Positions 1 to 12,200 of a DNA stretch of 64,000 nucleotides are shown in pieces. The notes under the pieces are model-generated. The model had not been told where the DNA came from and made no database searches. It was given only the letters and a program-made list of their open reading frames with translations. Made by a program: the position numbers and the translations under genes. Each line of letters opens with the position of its first letter. Position 1 is the stretch's first letter. Source of the stretch: Conus ventricosus (Eukaryota > Mollusca > Gastropoda > Neogastropoda > Conidae); assembly GCA_018398815.1 (NCBI GenBank), contig CM031595.1, positions 143,705,926 to 143,769,925 of the forward strand, in the 5' to 3' direction.

Positions 1-19
1 TGCATAGTCTCATGGCACT

Positions 20-548
20 GTACTATCCTCACGAGTGTGCCAGGCAATGCAATCTCTGCAATTACCCAACTGAAACCGAGCCGCATGTGCTAAATGGTTG
101 CACAAGATACCAAGCCATGTATCAGGCAAGGCATAATCGGGGTGGTTGAGGTGACAGCCAGACACATTCCTCAGACAGACACTGTTCGTGTCATTAAAGA
201 CACCCCACTGACACCCCGCATGTTTGGCATTAACTCTGATGCCTTTGCCTCCAGTGCCAGTAGGCCGGACATCACCATCATTGACCGCGATAGCCGCGAG
301 GCCTTTCTTGTTGAAGTAGCGGTGCCTTTCGATGCCTTCATTGACGTTTGCTATGCTGCCAAATTGACAAGTACCTCCCACTGTGCATGGAAGTAAGCTC
401 TTTTGGCTTCTTCTGCAGAATTGTGGTGCTCATCTTTGGCAATCTGGGGAACGTGCATAGGAGGGTACTCCCAGGTCTACGGATGATTGGTGTTCCGTCC
501 TACTCGGCAAAGTGGTTGGCAAATATCTTAGTATCAGTGCCATAATCG
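20..548 (+). mobile_element. 3' end of a LINE with restriction-like endonuclease (decayed)
   Basis: The translated remains show a zinc-knuckle-like segment (CNYPTETEPHVLNGC), then ARHNR, then RPDITIIDRDSREAFLVEVA with a following VPFD. That arrangement is typical of the C-terminal PD-(D/E)XK endonuclease of R2/NeSL-type non-LTR retrotransposons. The zinc-knuckle part reads in a different frame from the endonuclease part, and the frame changes again near 350-365, so this is a pseudogene fragment. The 5' part lies outside the window. The clade assignment is by motif only. Confidence 0.7.
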
Positions 549-833
549 GTTCTTTCAGAGTGTGGCAAAAACGCTGTACTGACCTAAAGGTCTAAAGAAG
601 AAATGTCCATGCTCCGCACGCGCGCGCGCGTGCGCACGTGTGTGTAAAAGGGCACTCATTTCTGTAAGGCCCCTAATTGTTTGCATTTTCGTTATTTTGA
701 GCAAATGTCTAAGCCTTCTGGTGTCGACTATGTCCATGGTTGCCCTGATGATTGTGTTATCTTTTGTCTTCAGGAGATGAATTGCCTAGTTTTCATTGTG
801 TTCATCACGTTTTCCTGAATTAAATATGTTGAG

Positions 834-1023
<190 letters not shown>

Positions 1024-1025
<2 letters not shown>

Positions 1026-1960
1026 TTCTATCGCCAATACTTTTCAACATGCTCCTGGACGTATCATGACTGATGCACTTGATGGTTATGTCAGCTCAGT
1101 CAGCGCTGGAACAAGAACAGTCACGAACGTCCATTTTCAGATGACATCGATGACACGGCTGGCAGTGAACAAAAGCTCGACAAGACTCGAAGACTGAATG
1201 AAATGTTAACAGGATACAGCCTGCAAATCAGTGCCGAGGAAACTTAAGTTGATATCAGCACCAACGTCACCATCCATAATGATATAATTCTCCACAGGCA
1301 GAAGTTATAAACTGTTCAACAGTTCACCTACCTGGGTTCATTATCATCAATGACGGGCCCAAACCACAAATCATTTCAAAGACAAAATTGGAAATGAAAT
1401 GAGGCAGGGAACAGCAAACAATAAACAGCAAACAATTAAGTGGGGTACCAAGTGGCAAACGTTACCCCACTTGTTTGCTGTTTATTTCAAAGACAGCAAA
1501 GGCAATATCAACAATGTCCAATTTAATACCTGCATGGATGGACAATAACTTTTCCCATGAAACAAAAGACAAGCCTCCAGCTTGCACTGGTGTATTCCAT
1601 CGCATATGAGACGTGGATCCTCATAGCAGATTTGAAAAAAAAAAAATCAATAAATAAATAAAAAAAAATCTACAGCCATGGAAATGAAGTGCTACGGCAA
1701 AATACATCAAATATCCTGATCAGGTTACCAATGAACGAGTCAAACTACTGGCAGCGCATGGCACCGTCTGAAAATCTACTGACATCATCTGAGAAAACAA
1801 AAATAGGTTGGTATGGCCACTGAGCAAGATCCAATGGCCTTACTAACACAGTCCTCCGGGGGACTGTTACAGGAAGGAGACGAGGAGACGACAGACAAAA
1901 ATACGGACTGATCACAAGCACAATGGGAAATAGAGAGAAGAAGATGAAGACAGAGGAGGA
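1024..1960 (+). mobile_element. RTE-type LINE reverse transcriptase fragment (decayed)
   Basis: The fragment begins abruptly after the TG repeat with LSPILFNMLL. It continues in broken frames through RIMTDALDGYVSS, an FxDDID-like catalytic stretch, NEM(T)GYSLQISAE, FTYLGS, AMEMKCYGKI and WYGH-like remnants. These are in the order expected of RTE-type endonuclease-reverse transcriptase proteins, from the RT palm to the thumb and C-terminal region. Stops and frameshifts are frequent, and a palindromic insertion interrupts it near 1393-1490. It is a 5'-truncated, dead copy. Confidence 0.75.
1393..1490. repeat. Short foldback segment inside the RTE fragment
   Basis: Bases 1421-1447 and 1463-1484 are inverted copies built around ATAAACAGCAAACA and GTGGGGTA. 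The left part (GAAATGAAATGAGG, then AACAGCAAACAATAAACAGC) matches the edge of the 722-bp tandem unit at 53.8-56.1 kb and of the foldback at 38.4 kb, so it belongs to the same repeat family. Confidence 0.6.
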
Positions 1961-1975
1961 GGCGGACGAGATGTG

Positions 1976-2061
1976 TGTAAAATGTGTGTGTGTATGCGTG
2001 CGTGTGTGCGTGCGTGCGTGCGTGCGTGCGTGCGTTGTGGTGTGTGTGTGTGGTGTGTGTG

Positions 2062-2097
<36 letters not shown>

Positions 2098-2149
2098 TGT
2101 GTACGTACGTGCGTGCGTGCGTGCGCACGCTCGCATGTGTATGTGCGCG

Positions 2150-2217
<68 letters not shown>
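1976..2217. repeat. (TG)n/(CGTG)n microsatellite
   Basis: Long TG/CGTG tract with a terminal pure TG run. It lies just 3' of the RTE fragment, so that relic is flanked by TG repeats on both sides. Confidence 0.97.
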
Positions 2218-2223
<6 letters not shown>

Positions 2224-2379
2224 ATGGAAGGTCGCCTTGTGTTTCTTTCAATGATTCATTTATTCTTGTTTAGTAATTTCCTTTTTTTCCCCTTTAGATT
2301 AATCTATGTGTTAACATTGATAGATAAACAACTCAGTTACAAACTTTTACTTCTAATGTTAGGCTATATATGTTTTTCA

Positions 2380-2440
2380 AAAAAAAAAAAAAAAAAATAT
2401 ATATATAATATATTATAATATATATATATATATATATAGC
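2380..2440. repeat. Poly-A followed by (TA)n
   Basis: About 19 A residues followed by TA/TATA repeats, immediately left of the large palindrome. Confidence 0.95.
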
Positions 2441-2523
2441 AACAAACTAATAAATTCCAAGGATAAGTACCGCACCGTTCCAGCAACTTACAGAGCAGCT
2501 TGGTGTTGCAATGACTGCAAGAA

Positions 2524-2952
2524 ATACTGAATTATAAACAAAGCTTGCTCTTATGTCTTAGATTGAAGAAATAGGGGAGATACGCATTCATATCTGCAGT
2601 GGTAGATCATTCTGCCTAACTAACAGTATGTGCATGAGTGGGTGAATGGGGAAAAATAAAATATATGCTTCTCAAAATGAGCCTTCAGCAAGCTTATATT
2701 CTCCAAGAGGGAGACATCCTCCATAGGAGGGAAACTCACTAACATATAACTCCTGGAGGATGTCTCCCTCTTGGAGAATATAAGCTTGCTGAAGGCTCAT
2801 TTTGAGAAGCATTTATTTTATTTTTCCCCATTCCCACTCATGCACATACTGTTAGTTAGGCAGAATGATCTACCACTGCAGATATGAATGCGTATCTCCC
2901 CCTATTTCTTCAATCTAAGACATAAGAGCAAGCTTTGTTTATAATTCAGTAT
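2524..2952. mobile_element. Long-arm palindrome (foldback/MITE-like)
   Basis: Bases 2524-2729 and 2750-2952 are inverted copies with only a few differences, separated by a loop of about 20 bases. The arms begin at ATACTGAATTATAAACAAAG and end near the CTCCAAGAGGGAGACATCC pair. Both flanks are TA-rich microsatellite. No protein is encoded. It could be a MITE inserted in a (TA)n tract, or a palindromic assembly artefact. Confidence 0.85.
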
Positions 2953-2985
2953 ATAATATATATAATTATATATATAATTATATAT

Positions 2986-3041
<56 letters not shown>
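2953..3041. repeat. (TA)n microsatellite
   Basis: TATATAAT repeats abutting the right end of the palindrome. Confidence 0.95.
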
Positions 3042-3164
3042 GCAAGTTTTAGTTGTTGACCACGCTTAGACCCGCACCAGGGCTAGGGTCGGATTAAAAA
3101 AGAAAGGATTTGTTCGTCTCTTATCCTTAGAAATAAAGATTATCGTCATCATCATATCCTCATC

Positions 3165-3490
3165 ACCACCATCCTGCCGGGTGCCATCAAGATTGCCACA
3201 AATGCAGTCTCATTTAAAAAAACAAATTGATACGAGTTTTGAGATCTGCATATTGACGATTTTCTATTTTAAACTTCCCCATGATATTTTATGGTTACCT
3301 GGCCTGAATTTGGCCATTGCTTTTAACTTCTTGAATATCGAGTCTTGTTGCCAAATTTGCTCCAGGGGCCAACAGTCTGAGTCGCACTATTTTATGTTAT
3401 TTTATTTTACTTTTTAACATGCGCGCTGGTGACCTACTCGTTTTTGAGTGAACCAGTATTTTAGGAAGAAGTAGGAAGAAGAAGATCCTT
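3165..3490 (+). mobile_element. LINE 3' end, copy 1
   Basis: From CCGGGTGCCATCAAGATTGC to the GAA-rich tail, this stretch is the inverted counterpart of 21070-21395. That longer copy encodes the conserved C-terminal end of a Jockey/CR1-like reverse transcriptase. Here only the end of the coding part and the 3' UTR remain. Confidence 0.75.
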
Positions 3491-3550
3491 TGCCCTCCTT
3501 TCCGTCTGACTTCTCTTTGCCCCTGTCGCAAAGATCAGAGATGATTGTGG

Positions 3551-3665
3551 AAGAAGAAGAAGAAGAAGAAGAAGAAGAAGAAGAACAACAACAACAACAA
3601 ACAACAGCAACAGCAACAGCAACAACAACAACAACAACAACAACAGCAACACAACAACAACAATA
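3551..3665. repeat. (GAA)n then (CAA)n/(CAG)n repeat
   Basis: Pure GAA repeats pass into CAA/CAG repeats about 90 bases upstream of the PHF5A start codon, probably in its 5' UTR or promoter. The poly-E, poly-Q and poly-L frames over it are artefacts. Confidence 0.95.
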
Positions 3666-3755
3666 TGTCAAATTCCAAATTTAATCAATATTTTCGCAAA
3701 TGTTTGCCAGATTTCCCAATGTTGCGGTGAAAAGATATATGAGAACACAAGCATC

Positions 3756-3807
3756 ATGGCGAAGCATCATCCAGATTTAATCTTTTGCCGAAAGCAACCA
3801 GGCGTTG
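3756..3807 (+). CDS. PHF5A: PHF5A coding exon 1
   Basis: Contains the ATG and residues 1-17. It ends one base into the Ala18 codon before donor GTAGGT. Confidence 0.95.
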
Positions 3808-5377
3808 GTAGGTATTATGCTATCTTTACTGGGATTATATTAAATGACAACATTTATGCTCATGGAAGAAACTTGATTGTATGCCATCTGTGTCTTTAGA
3901 TCTCTAAAATGATTCGTTACTCGGCGCTCTGGCGACGTTCGACTGACGCACACTGTGACCCACCGACTCAGTGTCACCGACTCGCTGAGTGATACTCAGT
4001 TTGACAGTCGCAGGCTTGACCGGGTCCCCACCCCTTCCCATCCTCACCCCCCACCCCCTTCATCTCTCCCCCTCCCCCCCCCCCTTTCCTTCCCTGACCC
4101 TACCCCCCCCCCCCCCCCCCCTTCTTTTCCCTTTTCTCCATCTGTGAGAGATGGCCTGGTACTGACTGAGCTGAGAACAGCAAAGTAGTAGGAAGAAATG
4201 GTAGCACTTGAAGAAACTCTTTGGAAAGCTTAACACTAATAACAGCAGAAAGACACAGACAAGAATCGCCCTCCTTTCCCCCCTCAAGACAAGTGTTTGG
4301 CCCTGAACTCCTTACACTCTGATTTTGGCTTTGACTTGATTTGAACCTCCACCACTTAAATGGTTTGGCAACTCAGTTTGTGTGCCTTACTGATGGATAA
4401 GTTGGCAATGAGTTCAGAAATTTAAGTTCACAAATTTTATGTTTTTACTTTAATCTTTTCTCATCCATATTCAGCAAAACTTTTTCAGAGCCTCTACCAT
4501 TGCCATCACAGTCCTTTTCTTACAAGAAATCAAGATCTGTTTCGTGAGATCATTGGCTGATGAGCCTACATACCACCTTGCTCCAGCCTCTGTTTGGAAG
4601 CCAGATTACCTTAAAGCTGCAACTAAGCAAGACTGGAAGTGGCATACTTCTCAGTTGTAGTTGCCAGCACAACCAGTATTGGAGAAATTGCACAGCCCAT
4701 TCCCAATGCCAACTTCCAGCCTGATCCATTCTGCTGTATATTCCTATGAGGAGAACCTCATTGAGAAGCCTGAAAATACTTTTTAACACTTTTCAGATGT
4801 TCTTTTAAACATGTATTATACATTTCCAGGGCCAGTTGCATCATCTTGTGTGGAACTGGTCCGGGCCAGTTGAATTATCTTGTGTGGAACTGAACCATGA
4901 AACTTAATTGTATGGAACTGTATTGTAAAAATTGAACAGACTTGAAAATCTACAACTGATTATTGTTTTTTTTTTCATTTATTTTTTTTAAATCATCATG
5001 TATGATGCAATCTAACAATCAATACTATTGTAACTAACATGCAAAGGATCCAAACAGGAAACATAAATAAAACCATCACAGTATCAAACAAGGAAAACAT
5101 ACACAGACAGATAGACAAATGGATAGATGTTGGTAAAATAGTTTATAACTTTTTAATCCTATTGTTTTTTTTAATCACTTCCTACCCATGTTTTTTTTTT
5201 TTAATTATGATTGTCTTTAGAATTTCTCACTTAAAGTTCAGAGCAAATTCACAGCTTTGTGTAGGTGGATAGGTGTGTTCACATGCATGCATTTGAATAT
5301 ATGTGTTAGAATGCAAGCTCATTAATTAAAAACAAACAGACAGAAAAGTCCTCTTGATCACTCTGATATTCTCTCTC

Positions 5378-5429
<52 letters not shown>

Positions 5430-6243
5430 GTTTAGTAGATGTTTAACAGCAAATAGATATATACCTTTTCAATAACAATATAATCTGCCATTAACCCCCA
5501 AACCTCTGAATTGTAGATTAACATTGGTTGAATCGGCTATCAAACAGTTTAAAGAACATTTTGGGGGGCAGTTTTCTCTCCAAGACCAAAGGAACTTCAG
5601 AATTCCATTCACACTCTTTTTGGCATTCCAGGACGTTTGAAATGTCAAACAAGTGAGAGGGGAAAAAACCCAAATTTAAAAAACTTCACACACATTAGTT
5701 TAATGTGAAGTAGGAATCATTTGTTCATCCAAACCCATAAAATCTGTATTAAATATTGGCTAAAGATTACCAGAATGTAAAAAATAGTGTACAACTCAAG
5801 GCATACAGAATGTATACAACTTTAACCGACCGAATAAAGATAACCGAGTGTTACGCATATGTTTTGCATTATATCTAGATAAATTCATATGTGAAAACAA
5901 AAACAGTTTCCAGTTTACAGAGTTTGCGAAGAGAGGGTGGACTTTATCTTTTTCTTTTTTTTGGGGGGAGCATTTTGTAGTACCTTTGCTTGATAATTTC
6001 AGACACACTTTCCTATAGTGTAAAGTACTCAGTGGTAAGTAGCTTAGAATAAGAATGTAGGTTTTTCCTTCCCATGTCAGTTTTCAGTGCCCCCTGCGGC
6101 TGGTTTATGTGGTAGTATGTAAGAGTCTAAGACACTCTTATGAGGAATTTTAGGAAGTCTTCATTAGATATAAAAAAAAAACCATCTACTGTGATACTGG
6201 AAAAGGGTGATCATACTTAGTACACTGCTCCACATACAGGCAC

Positions 6244-6298
<55 letters not shown>

Positions 6299-9200
6299 GT
6301 GTGTGTGTGTGTGTGCAGAGAGGAAAATTATCTATTCACTGCTTCTTGGGCCTGACACTATATGAGCAAGCTGGGGGTGAAAAATTCCACAAATAAATGC
6401 CACTGATATCAAACCCTGACCAACAACTAGTACAATCCTACAATGCTAGCTGTTAAAACTGGCATGATCATGTGGGTGATCCTACAAACTGTCCATGTAA
6501 CGCTTGAGCGTCTGTGTCTGTGTTTCAGCAACATTTTTTTTTCGAAATGTATAGAACATGTCCAAGTATTTGTGAGATCAGTACATGGTTCAATCTATTT
6601 GGTTCATATGCAGTTTACTGTGGAAATATTCACCCTCCCGTGTTTCTGTCACCTTCTATCATGGTGACTTGTGTGTAAGTTTTATAATTTTCATTTTCCA
6701 ATGGCAGTTTATTGAATTCAGGCTCAACATGAAGTCACAAATGTATGAAATTTACATGTATACATGTGAATGTAACAATTTACATAGCTAGTTGACTGCT
6801 GTACTAACTTTTTTCTTTGCTTTTTTGTTTCAGCCATTGGCAGGCTGTGTGAAAAATGTAAGTAGATTGTATATTTTTGTTCATTCTCATTTGAATAGGT
6901 CTTTATTTATTATTTTTCAGTTTTACTGTTACACATTTGAGTTTTTCATTTAGTTAACACATTTGTTTTTCTGCTATATATGTGTGCATCAGTTCTCCAT
7001 GGATATCAAGTGATGATAGCTACTCTGATGACGTGTGGGATGAATTCATAATGGAATGGTTATTGTAGCGTACCTAATCAGGGAAAAAAATTGATGGTCT
7101 TGATCTTTGGAAAATTTAACTCTATATTGATTAACTTAAGAAGTAGAATTCATCAGATAAAACATGATTCCTGTTCTGAATGGTGTTATGCAGTGTATTG
7201 TGAAGTGAGTTTCTCTGAGTTCGTAATTTTTGACAAGACATTTTGATGGGATGATTTGGAGAGTTGCTTTGGATCAGGGAAAGAAACAACAACAAGAACA
7301 ACAAAATGTCATCCATGTGCACACACATTTCTACATCATGATATAGACTTTATGTATTTCACAGTGATTTCAAATTTTTTAAAACAAAAATTGTGTTTTG
7401 AGAAAAGGAAGCATTGATTAACTGTACACTTATCTTTCTTTTTTTACGTTGTTGTTTTCAACACAGGTGATGGCAAGTGCGTCATCTGTGATTCCTATGT
7501 ACGTCCCTGCACATTGGTACGAATTTGTGATGAGTGTAATTACGGATCCTACCAAGGTCGCTGTGTAATTTGTGGTGGGCCAGGTGTTTCTGATGCTTAC
7601 TACTGCAAGGAGTGCACCATTATGGAGAAGGATGTGAGTTCTTTTCCTGTATTCTTAGGATTACAAGCTACCCTTCATGCCATTGGAGTTTAGATGATAT
7701 AATCAGTATAAGGAGACTGTGTGGCAGGTTTATTTTTTTGTCCCTCCCCTCATAACTTACTTTCGAGTTCTTTGAGTGTGTTTTTAACCTGTGAACATGA
7801 AATGTTGATGTGATTTTTTTTTCAGCAGAAGAAAAAGTTCATTCATACAAAAGGCATAAATAAGCATTTAATCTTGTTTTGAGTAGGTTCCACATTTCAG
7901 CTAGAGTTGTTTTCTTTAGAACAGAGGAGCATGTAGGGGGGAAGTCCCATCTATCCTTTTATGTGATGAAAAAGCATAAGACCTCTGCAGTAAAAGAACA
8001 AGAAAATCCATTGATGTGCCCTGTATTGGCTTATATCTTTGTCAGGTTTTCATTCAAGTTGTACAATGCAGGTTATAAGTGGGTAGCCATTAGCCATGTT
8101 TGCGTAATATGAGTTAATTAAAGTTTTGTGGTAGTTCTATGTGAGGTAGTAACACAGCTTCCTCACTTGCAATGTTCCCATTCAGAGAAATGCAGGTAGG
8201 TATATGGTATTTGCTTGTTAGGGAGCTGTATATTGGGTGATTCCTAATGTTCATCTTGAGAATGCAAGTCAGTTATTGCAAGCTTGGTACAGTACCCAGT
8301 GGTCATGATTTTTTTTTAATCCTGTTTAACAAGTTATGTTTTGAAATATTGTCACTAGTATGTGTTTTCATTCAGATTCTTACTTTCATTGACAAGACAT
8401 TGTTTTCTGTGCGACGAGCATGCACTTGTGCTGACTAAAGGGAGGTAATTGCATTATAGGCAGGTACTGCACACTAAAGCTTTCTAGTTGCTGTAGCAAT
8501 ACACAAAGTGTTTTTTTTTTTCTCTCTTTTTTGTGGGGAAAGTTATCTACAACAGGATTAGATTAAATAAAATCATAGCTTGAAAAAAATCATTATTATT
8601 GAAAATAACAGTTTAAAACGTTACAGAAAATAAGTTTTACTCTGTACAGAAAACATTCAAAACTTGTTGTGCAGAAGAATCTGTTGGATCAGCAGTTTTG
8701 AGACAGTATACTTTAAGCAGTTGGAAAAGCTGACTTGCCAGAGCACTGGACTATCATTCATGAGTCTGTCATGTTAAATCATTCATTGTGACAGACGAAG
8801 TCCAGACAAACTTTCCATGCTGTCACTTTCATAGGCATACTGATTGTATAGAAGATACAAAACCCAACAAACGCAACTAAATTGTTCTTCAAAGAGTATG
8901 TTAATTTTCATTTCACTACAAGTGTGAACTCAAAACAAACTCTGATTCTTTTATTTCTGTGTTCATGTAAACTTCATTCAACTGGTATTCATTTTGAATA
9001 CAGTCTGGGTGAAAATGAAAATGATCATTTTTTATTGAAGAGAGATGTCCCAGATTTTTTCCTTATCAGTAACAATTGCCAATCACTGGTGTGGAGACGA
9101 TGCTACAGCAGGTTCTTTTCATTAGGTTTTTGTGTGCACATTGTTCAAAAGAGGTAGATGGTTAGCGATAAGAGTGGAGGACCTGTTACAGCAAATTGTG

Positions 9201-12200
9201 TTTGTCAGACTTGGTGCACACACCAAACAAAAGAGGTAGACAGTCATAAACAAGAGTTAGTCACAGGGATAGAAGATACAGCAAGTTCAGCTGGTCAGTT
9301 GTTGTTCATGTTAAATTCCCCAAAAGACAGTTAGGGATAGCTAGCAGAGAAATATCATACAGAGTAGTCAGCTTACTACCGTACAGATTGTAAACTCTTT
9401 GATTTTAATGCATTATTATTACTCAAACTTTACTTATTTGATATGAAATCTATGCTATCTATGAAAAGTTGAGGACCATGTACACAGACTGTTATAGTTG
9501 TATCACTGGATGCAAGTTGATTTCAACCTTAACGACAGGCTGTTTGATGTCTGTTATGCTGAACAGATGTTAAACTCTGGATACCCCTTTTAACTTGCAT
9601 CATGTATGCTGCTGTTACTGTTATGGCATATTGATTTAATTGGAAATTGGTTGAAATACTGTGATTTTCCTGGATTGTATCAGTGGGAGGAGAATTCATA
9701 GGCACAGGGTGAGGTTTAAATTGTCATTGTGCTAGTAGTTTGTTAGTTTTCCTCACAGAAGTGTTGACACTTCTTTGTGAATATGTATTTGGAATTGTTT
9801 AAAATCAAAGCTGGTCTTTGACTCATCACTAGTATAATTGTTCCTAAAGAGTTGTCTGTCTTGCTTTGTTCTTGTTGACAATCATGCTGATGACCAAAAT
9901 GAAGTTTTGAAATTCATCATGGGACTGAAAACAAGTGTTAAAAAGAAGGAGTCATCTGCCCTCTTTCTGAAAGTGAATGGCTAAGATCAAGAACTAGACT
10001 GTTTTATTTCTTTTGTTTTTTTTAGCAGAGTGACCATGGGCTGGATTTTTTGTTTTTTGTTGTTGTTGTGTTTTAGGACCCTCAGAACTACTATATAAAA
10101 AGGGATGTGGCTTTAAGATTTTCCCTTGATTCTGTTGGGGAAAATGCAGTTCCACATCAGTTTTTCATAACCAGAATAATCACACTTACAGGCTATATAT
10201 ATTTGTAAAAATGTGCACAGATTTTATTATATGAAATTTCTGATCGAGTTAAATTTCATAATAGTTATAAGACTAATTGTATAACAAATGTGATCCCCAG
10301 GTAACCTCTGTTCTAAACTCTGCTCTACAATCTCCCATGTAGTATCAAAGAGAGGGAAAGGATAGAATTAGGAAGGTATAAGTGTGATAAAAATAAATAT
10401 TTTTCACTCGGAGAGATGTGGAGAGTGTTGATTATTACAGGAGAGAGAGGGAAGGTGAGAGAGGTGATATATGACAGCAAGAAATTACATGATCAGAAGT
10501 ATGTTATGGAACTGAAGTGGGATACTTGACAGCTGTCAGAATCATTCTAGTGATATGAGGGAGTGGCAGTTAATTGTGCTAGTGCCTTTGTTTATCGTTG
10601 GCATGTCCTTATCAAATTTCAGTGTTCTCTCCCTCTGTCTCACTCTCTCTCTCTCAGTTAATTTGTGGCCAAACTGAACATGAAGAAACCCCAGCGACAG
10701 CAAATGTGTGAGAATGTATTTCTGGCTATACAGGCCTACAAACTTGAACAATTTTGTCGTTGTTTATTCAGGATTTTAGTAATAGAGAGAGGACAATAAG
10801 AAGTGGTGGCAGTAATTCTGATCACACCAAGACAATATACACAGTCAGGAAACTGAAACATTGAATGGGTATAAGAACCAGGCCAAAAATGAAAGAAACA
10901 CATAAAACAAGGTGGAGAGTAGCCCTTATTTAATACAGAATATGAAAAATGCAAGTGAATGTTCAACAAACTTCTCTGCTTCAAACATCAGAAATAGCAG
11001 GCAAAAATGCACAAAATATTCTCCACAGATAGCTGTTGTTTCTGTTGCTTGCAGCCATCTTTGTCTGTTATTTGTCTCTAGAAGACATATTTGTCCAAAA
11101 TTTACTGGCCTGTTTTGTATTACACACATTAAATAAGTGTTACCTTGCACCATGTTTGTATTGTGTTTGTATACTGAGAGGCAAAGAAAACGCAATTCCA
11201 TTGTCAACTGACAATTTTATTGAAATGAAACAAACACACATCAAAGCAAATACGTGTGACAAAAGTGCGACCACTGTACATTAGTTTGCCTATAACAGGT
11301 GCACATTCGCCTGAAGTGAAGCCCATTTAGGCGCGACAGAAGGAATACACTGTCAATATCTGGTGTGTCCCCCTTGAGCACGAACACAAGCTTGCAAACG
11401 TCGGGGCATTGAAGCGCACAAACGACGGATGATACGGATCGGTATCACGTTCCAGTGATGCTGCAATGCTTGGGTGAGCTCAGCAACGGTAGTTGGGGGA
11501 TTCTGCTGACCTTGCACACGTCGTCCAAGTTCGTCCCACAAATGTTCAATGGGATTCATGTCTGGGGACACGGAGGGCCACTGCATGACATCCACATTGC
11601 TGTCCCGAAGGAAATTTCGTGTGAGAACGGCTGTGTGGGGTCGAGCATTGTCCTGCTGAAACACTAGTCTGTTGCCACCATGCTGTCTCCAGAGAGGAAG
11701 AAGAACTGGCTCAAGAACAGTGTCAATATAACGCCTTGCCGTCAAGTTGCCTGGCACAAACACAAGCTCCGATCGAAATTGAGCATTTATGGCACCCCAG
11801 ACCATTACCCCTCCACCCCCATAACGATCTCGCTCAATGACACAGGGTTGCGCAAAACGTTCACCCTGACGTCGATACACACGATCACGGCCATCCGGAA
11901 AGAGACATTGAACCGGGATTCATCCGAAAAAAAACAACATTCCCCCAAACCCTGTTCCCCAGAAAGCCACCTGCGGCAGCCCATCGCTGGCGTGCTAGTC
12001 GATGGCGATGGGTTAAGATCTGACCTTGGTATGGTCGACGTGCCGTAGCCCTGCTGCTGCCAGACGCCGACGCACGGTACGGCTGCTGATTGGTCTTTCT
12101 CTAGTCCCAATAGTGTTGCGGGTTGTTTGTGCAGCTGGCTGGAAACGATTCCGGAGGTGCTGCGTGACAATGTAGCGGTCCTGTCGTGCCGTCGTCACAC

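Noticed and set aside
3414..3684. Poly-Glu/Gln and poly-Leu/Val frames
   Set aside because: Translations of the GAA/CAA repeat upstream of PHF5A.
3900..4030. CpG-rich patch in PHF5A intron 1 as an alternative promoter
   Set aside because: Only a local GC increase was seen; no core promoter motif or alternative first exon could be supported.
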